NCBI GenBank assembly: GCA_946496575.1
Contig: CAMMHE010000006.1
Coordinates: forward strand, 1-54,510
Length of the DNA: 54,510 nucleotides
Reading direction: 5' to 3'
Origin: an uncultured Clostridium sp.
Lineage (GTDB): Bacteria; Bacillota; Clostridia; TANB77; CAG-508
Under the pieces are notes generated by a model. It did not search any database. It was not told the origin of the DNA and saw nothing but the letters and a program-made list of their open reading frames with translations. This document shows positions 52,616 through 54,510 of the stretch, piece by piece. Numbering within the stretch: position 1 is the stretch's first letter; each line of letters starts with the position of its first letter. Made by a program: the position numbers and the translations under genes.

Positions 52616-53671
52616 ATGGAAAACAATATAGATATAAGTGAATATAAACAAATTTTAGAAAGTGTAAAAAATGAAATTTTAAAATCACAATATAAAGCAA
52701 TGCAAGTAGTAAATAAAGAATTAATATTTATGTATTGGCATATTGGAAAAATTATAGTAGATAACAGCAAATGGGGAAATAAATTTATTGATAATTTATC
52801 CATAGATTTAAAATTAGAGTTCCCAGAAGTTACAGGTTTTTCTGTAAGAAATCTAAAATATATGAAAAAAATAGCAGAAGAATATCCAGACTTTGAATTT
52901 GTGCAACAGGTTGTTGCACAAATTCCGTGGGGACATAATATAATTTTGATAGATAAAGTAAAAAATATAGAGGAAAGGAAATGGTATATAAAGCAAAGTA
53001 TTATAAATGGTTGGTCTAGAAGTTTATTAACAATGCAAATAGAAAGCAGATTATATGAAAGACAAGTAATTGCCGAAAAAGTAACAAACTTTCCTACAAC
53101 TTTGCCAGACACTCAAAGTGATTTAGCAATACAAACAATGAAAGATCCATATCTTTTTGATTTTATTTCACTAAAAGGAAAAGTAAAAGAAATAGAGATT
53201 GAAAAGGCAATGATAGACAGAATAAAAGATGTTCTTATTGAATTGGGAAAAGGGTTTGCTTTTGTAGGAGAACAATATAAAATAACTGTAAGTGAGAAGG
53301 ACTATTTTATTGACTTATTATTTTATCATTTAAAATTAAAATGTTATGTTGTTGTTGAATTAAAAGCAAGAGAATTTGAGCCTACAGATGCAGGACAACT
53401 TAATTTTTATTTATCAGCGATAGATGATTTGGTAAAAGATGAAACAGATAATGCAACTATAGGATTATTACTATGCAAAAATAAAGATAATTTTACAGCA
53501 GAATATGCATTAAGGAATATAAGTAGTCCGATTGGAGTTAGTGAGTATAAATTACTAGAAGATATGCCAGAATATTTGCAATCACAATTACCAAAAGCAG
53601 AAGATATTGAATTGCATATTAAGGCAATAGAAAATATTGAAAAACTAGAAACACAAGATGAAATAGACTAA
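52616..53671 (+). CDS. PDDEXK nuclease of the YhcG/DUF1016 family
   Basis: This 351-residue protein has the two YhcG domains. The N-terminal helical DUF1016 part reads NKELIFMYWHIGKIIVDNSK, FPEVTGFSVRNLKYMKKIAE and QQVVAQIPWGHNIILIDKVK. The C-terminal nuclease-like part reads FVGEQYKITVSEKDYFIDLL, FYHLKLKCYVVVELKAREFE and PTDAGQLNFYLSAIDDLVKD, with Asp (FIDLLF) and Glu-x-Lys (ELKA) of the PD-(D/E)xK site. Such genes are linked to mobile elements, restriction loci and defence islands. It stands in the accessory patch with TnpV and an XRE regulator. Confidence 0.93.
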   Translation: MENNIDISEYKQILESVKNEILKSQYKAMQVVNKELIFMYWHIGKIIVDNSKWGNKFIDNLSIDLKLEFPEVTGFSVRNLKYMKKIAEEYPDFEFVQQVVAQIPWGHNIILIDKVKNIEERKWYIKQSIINGWSRSLLTMQIESRLYERQVIAEKVTNFPTTLPDTQSDLAIQTMKDPYLFDFISLKGKVKEIEIEKAMIDRIKDVLIELGKGFAFVGEQYKITVSEKDYFIDLLFYHLKLKCYVVVELKAREFEPTDAGQLNFYLSAIDDLVKDETDNATIGLLLCKNKDNFTAEYALRNISSPIGVSEYKLLEDMPEYLQSQLPKAEDIELHIKAIENIEKLETQDEID

Positions 53672-53677
53672 TATAAA

Positions 53678-53712
53678 AAAATAGGAGCTGAATAAAATGC
53701 AGTTCCTATTTT
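53678..53712. terminator. Bidirectional terminator between YhcG and XRE genes
   Basis: AAAATAGGAGCTG (53678-53690) pairs with CAGTTCCTATTTT (53700-53712), with one G-T pair. A-run and T-run flank both sides, so it serves both convergent genes. Confidence 0.8.
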
Positions 53713-53966
53713 AACTTTTCAAAATATTCATCAGTTAAGTCATTTACAGATATTCCAAAACATTTAGCAAAAGCACATAATTCAAAGTCAACAATAGTTC
53801 TTTTGCCAACCTCAATATTATAAATAGCTTGTTTATGAATATCTACGCCTAATAACATTAATTGGTCAGATAACTTTTGATATGACATACTATTCTTTTC
53901 GCGATAATATCTTATTTTGTTACCGACAACATTTAAATTACCATTAATTTTTCTTGAATTATTCAT
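53706..53966 (-). CDS. XRE family helix-turn-helix regulator
   Basis: This 86-residue protein is almost entirely an XRE/Cro-type DNA-binding domain: VGNKIRYYREKNSMSYQKLSDQL, DIHKQAIYNIEVGKRTIVDF and ELCAFAKCFGISVNDLTDEY. Such small regulators are common on mobile elements. It is convergent with the YhcG gene and divergent from a small unknown gene whose promoter it may control. AAGGAG precedes the ATG. Confidence 0.9.
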   Translation of the reverse strand: MNNSRKINGNLNVVGNKIRYYREKNSMSYQKLSDQLMLLGVDIHKQAIYNIEVGKRTIVDFELCAFAKCFGISVNDLTDEYFEKLK

Positions 53967-53994
53967 ACGAACTCCTTAAAATTTTCAATTAATA

Positions 53995-54023
53995 TTGATT
54001 TTATAATAAAATTTTGCTAAAAT
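53995..54023 (+). promoter_or_regulatory. Promoter of the small unknown gene
   Basis: TTGATT (53995-54000) and TAAAAT (54018-54023) are 17 bp apart, with TGC just before the -10. It lies in the divergent region next to the XRE regulator gene. Confidence 0.6.
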
Positions 54024-54088
54024 ATAAATACACGCATTTATAAACAAATAATATTAAGTATTATGAGTAAAATTATTAGGAGATATGT

Positions 54089-54319
54089 ATGAGGGTTAAG
54101 AAAAATAATGAAGAAAATATTGAAATGAAAAAATTATATAGATTAGTAAATAAACTTGTAAAAGAAAATAAAATTAAATTTGGCTTTTATAATAGTCAGA
54201 AATCATTAGATTTGTTACAGCTATGTTATAACAAAGTTAATGACACAATAGAAATAGAATTTAGAGATGTAATGTCAGAATATATACAAGAATTAAGAAG
54301 AATTAAAAACAAAGAATAA
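54089..54319 (+). CDS. Small unknown protein
   Basis: A 76-residue charged protein, mainly helical, not recognised (KKLYRLVNKLVKENKIKFGF, QKSLDLLQLCYNKVN). It has a TTAGGAG ribosome binding site 6 bases before the ATG, a good promoter and a terminator, so it is likely a real gene. It lies next to an XRE regulator in the accessory patch. Confidence 0.6.
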   Translation: MRVKKNNEENIEMKKLYRLVNKLVKENKIKFGFYNSQKSLDLLQLCYNKVNDTIEIEFRDVMSEYIQELRRIKNKE

Positions 54320-54335
54320 AGATAAATACTAAAAG

Positions 54336-54374
54336 TTGCTTTGAGTTTAGAAATAAATTCAAAGCGATTTTTTT
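54336..54374 (+). terminator. Terminator after the small unknown gene
   Basis: TTGCTTTGA (54336-54344) pairs with TCAAAGCGA (54359-54367), with one G-T pair, and is followed by TTTTTTT. Confidence 0.85.
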
Positions 54375-54481
54375 ATGGAAATTTTATATCTACATTTTAT
54401 AGATATAAAACTATATAACTTGATAATAAAAAAGGCAATAAAACCAAAATAGAGCGAAATAAGAGAGGAGGGAGAGGTCGA

Positions 54482-54510
54482 TTGTCAAATTTGAATTTAA
54501 AAGGAATTTG
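54482..54510 (+). CDS. Possible start of a gene cut by the window edge
   Basis: A TTG at 54482 opens a reading frame (MSNLNLKGI) that runs off the window. GAGGAGGG lies 9 bases before it, which is a strong ribosome binding site, and TTG starts are common here. With nine codons no function can be proposed. Confidence 0.35.

Noticed and set aside
1..54510. CRISPR arrays or large repeat arrays
   Set aside because: I saw no series of equal repeats with spacers. The only regular short array is the 4 x 11-bp repeat at 14020.

Overview
The window looks like chromosome from a very AT-rich member of the Bacillota, most likely Clostridia. The evidence is a PolC-type replicative polymerase, AddB, a Phe T-box in front of pheST, an L10 leader in front of rplJL, strong AGGAGG ribosome binding sites, frequent TTG starts, tRNA genes with encoded CCA, and anaerobic pyruvate formate-lyase with its activase. 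The exact lineage cannot be fixed from the sequence alone. Nearly all genes from 1 to 47 kb lie on the + strand, so this part is probably a single leading-strand replichore arm.

Layout. 1-114: the 3' end of a 5S rRNA gene and its terminator (end of an rRNA operon). 0.2-1.8 kb: an unknown protein and a flavin reductase-like protein. 1.8-5.5 kb: rpmG-secE-nusG-rplK-rplA-[L10 leader]-rplJ-rplL, closed by a strong terminator, so rpoBC does not follow as it usually does. 5.6-11.5 kb: mtnN, a coiled-coil protein, a GT4 glycosyltransferase, a YlbF-like protein, a membrane zinc peptidase, secG and a short RNase R. 11.5-13.9 kb: a TetR regulator and an acyl-CoA ligase. 14-15 kb: an unknown coiled-coil protein behind a fourfold 11-bp repeat. 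15-16.1 kb (minus strand): rdgB, tRNA-Gln and tRNA-His. 16.2-27 kb: a phosphodiester glycosidase, cmk, an AlkD-like protein, an SDR, a NodB-type deacetylase-like protein, a double-OB protein, a multi-pass membrane protein, two pseudouridine synthases, an S1 protein and a winged-helix protein. 27-30.3 kb: pflB-pflA. 30.3-32.9 kb (minus strand): a second acyl-CoA ligase and a membrane-anchored unknown. 33-42.8 kb: DUF4321, addB-pgeF-polC and DUF1294. 42.9-43.1 kb: a dense DnaA-box cluster. 43.1-47.3 kb: rhodanese and T-box-pheS-pheT. 47.4-51.6 kb (minus strand): LD-carboxypeptidase, HAD hydrolase and an Mg2+ P-type ATPase. 51.8-54.5 kb: an accessory patch with a truncated prepilin, TnpV, a YhcG/DUF1016 nuclease and an XRE regulator.

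Most of the window is housekeeping: translation, secretion, RNA decay and modification, and replication and repair, with local attenuation controls (L10 leader, T-box). No large novel gene cluster is evident. The items most worth following up are: four DnaA boxes within 44 bp far from any dnaA gene; a tandem duplication of the OB domain in PolC; the 4 x 11-bp TGTAA array; the Asp-to-Asn change in the NodB-like protein, whose ribosome binding site lies inside a terminator hairpin; and the matching TTGTGCAA palindromes before and inside the YhcG gene.
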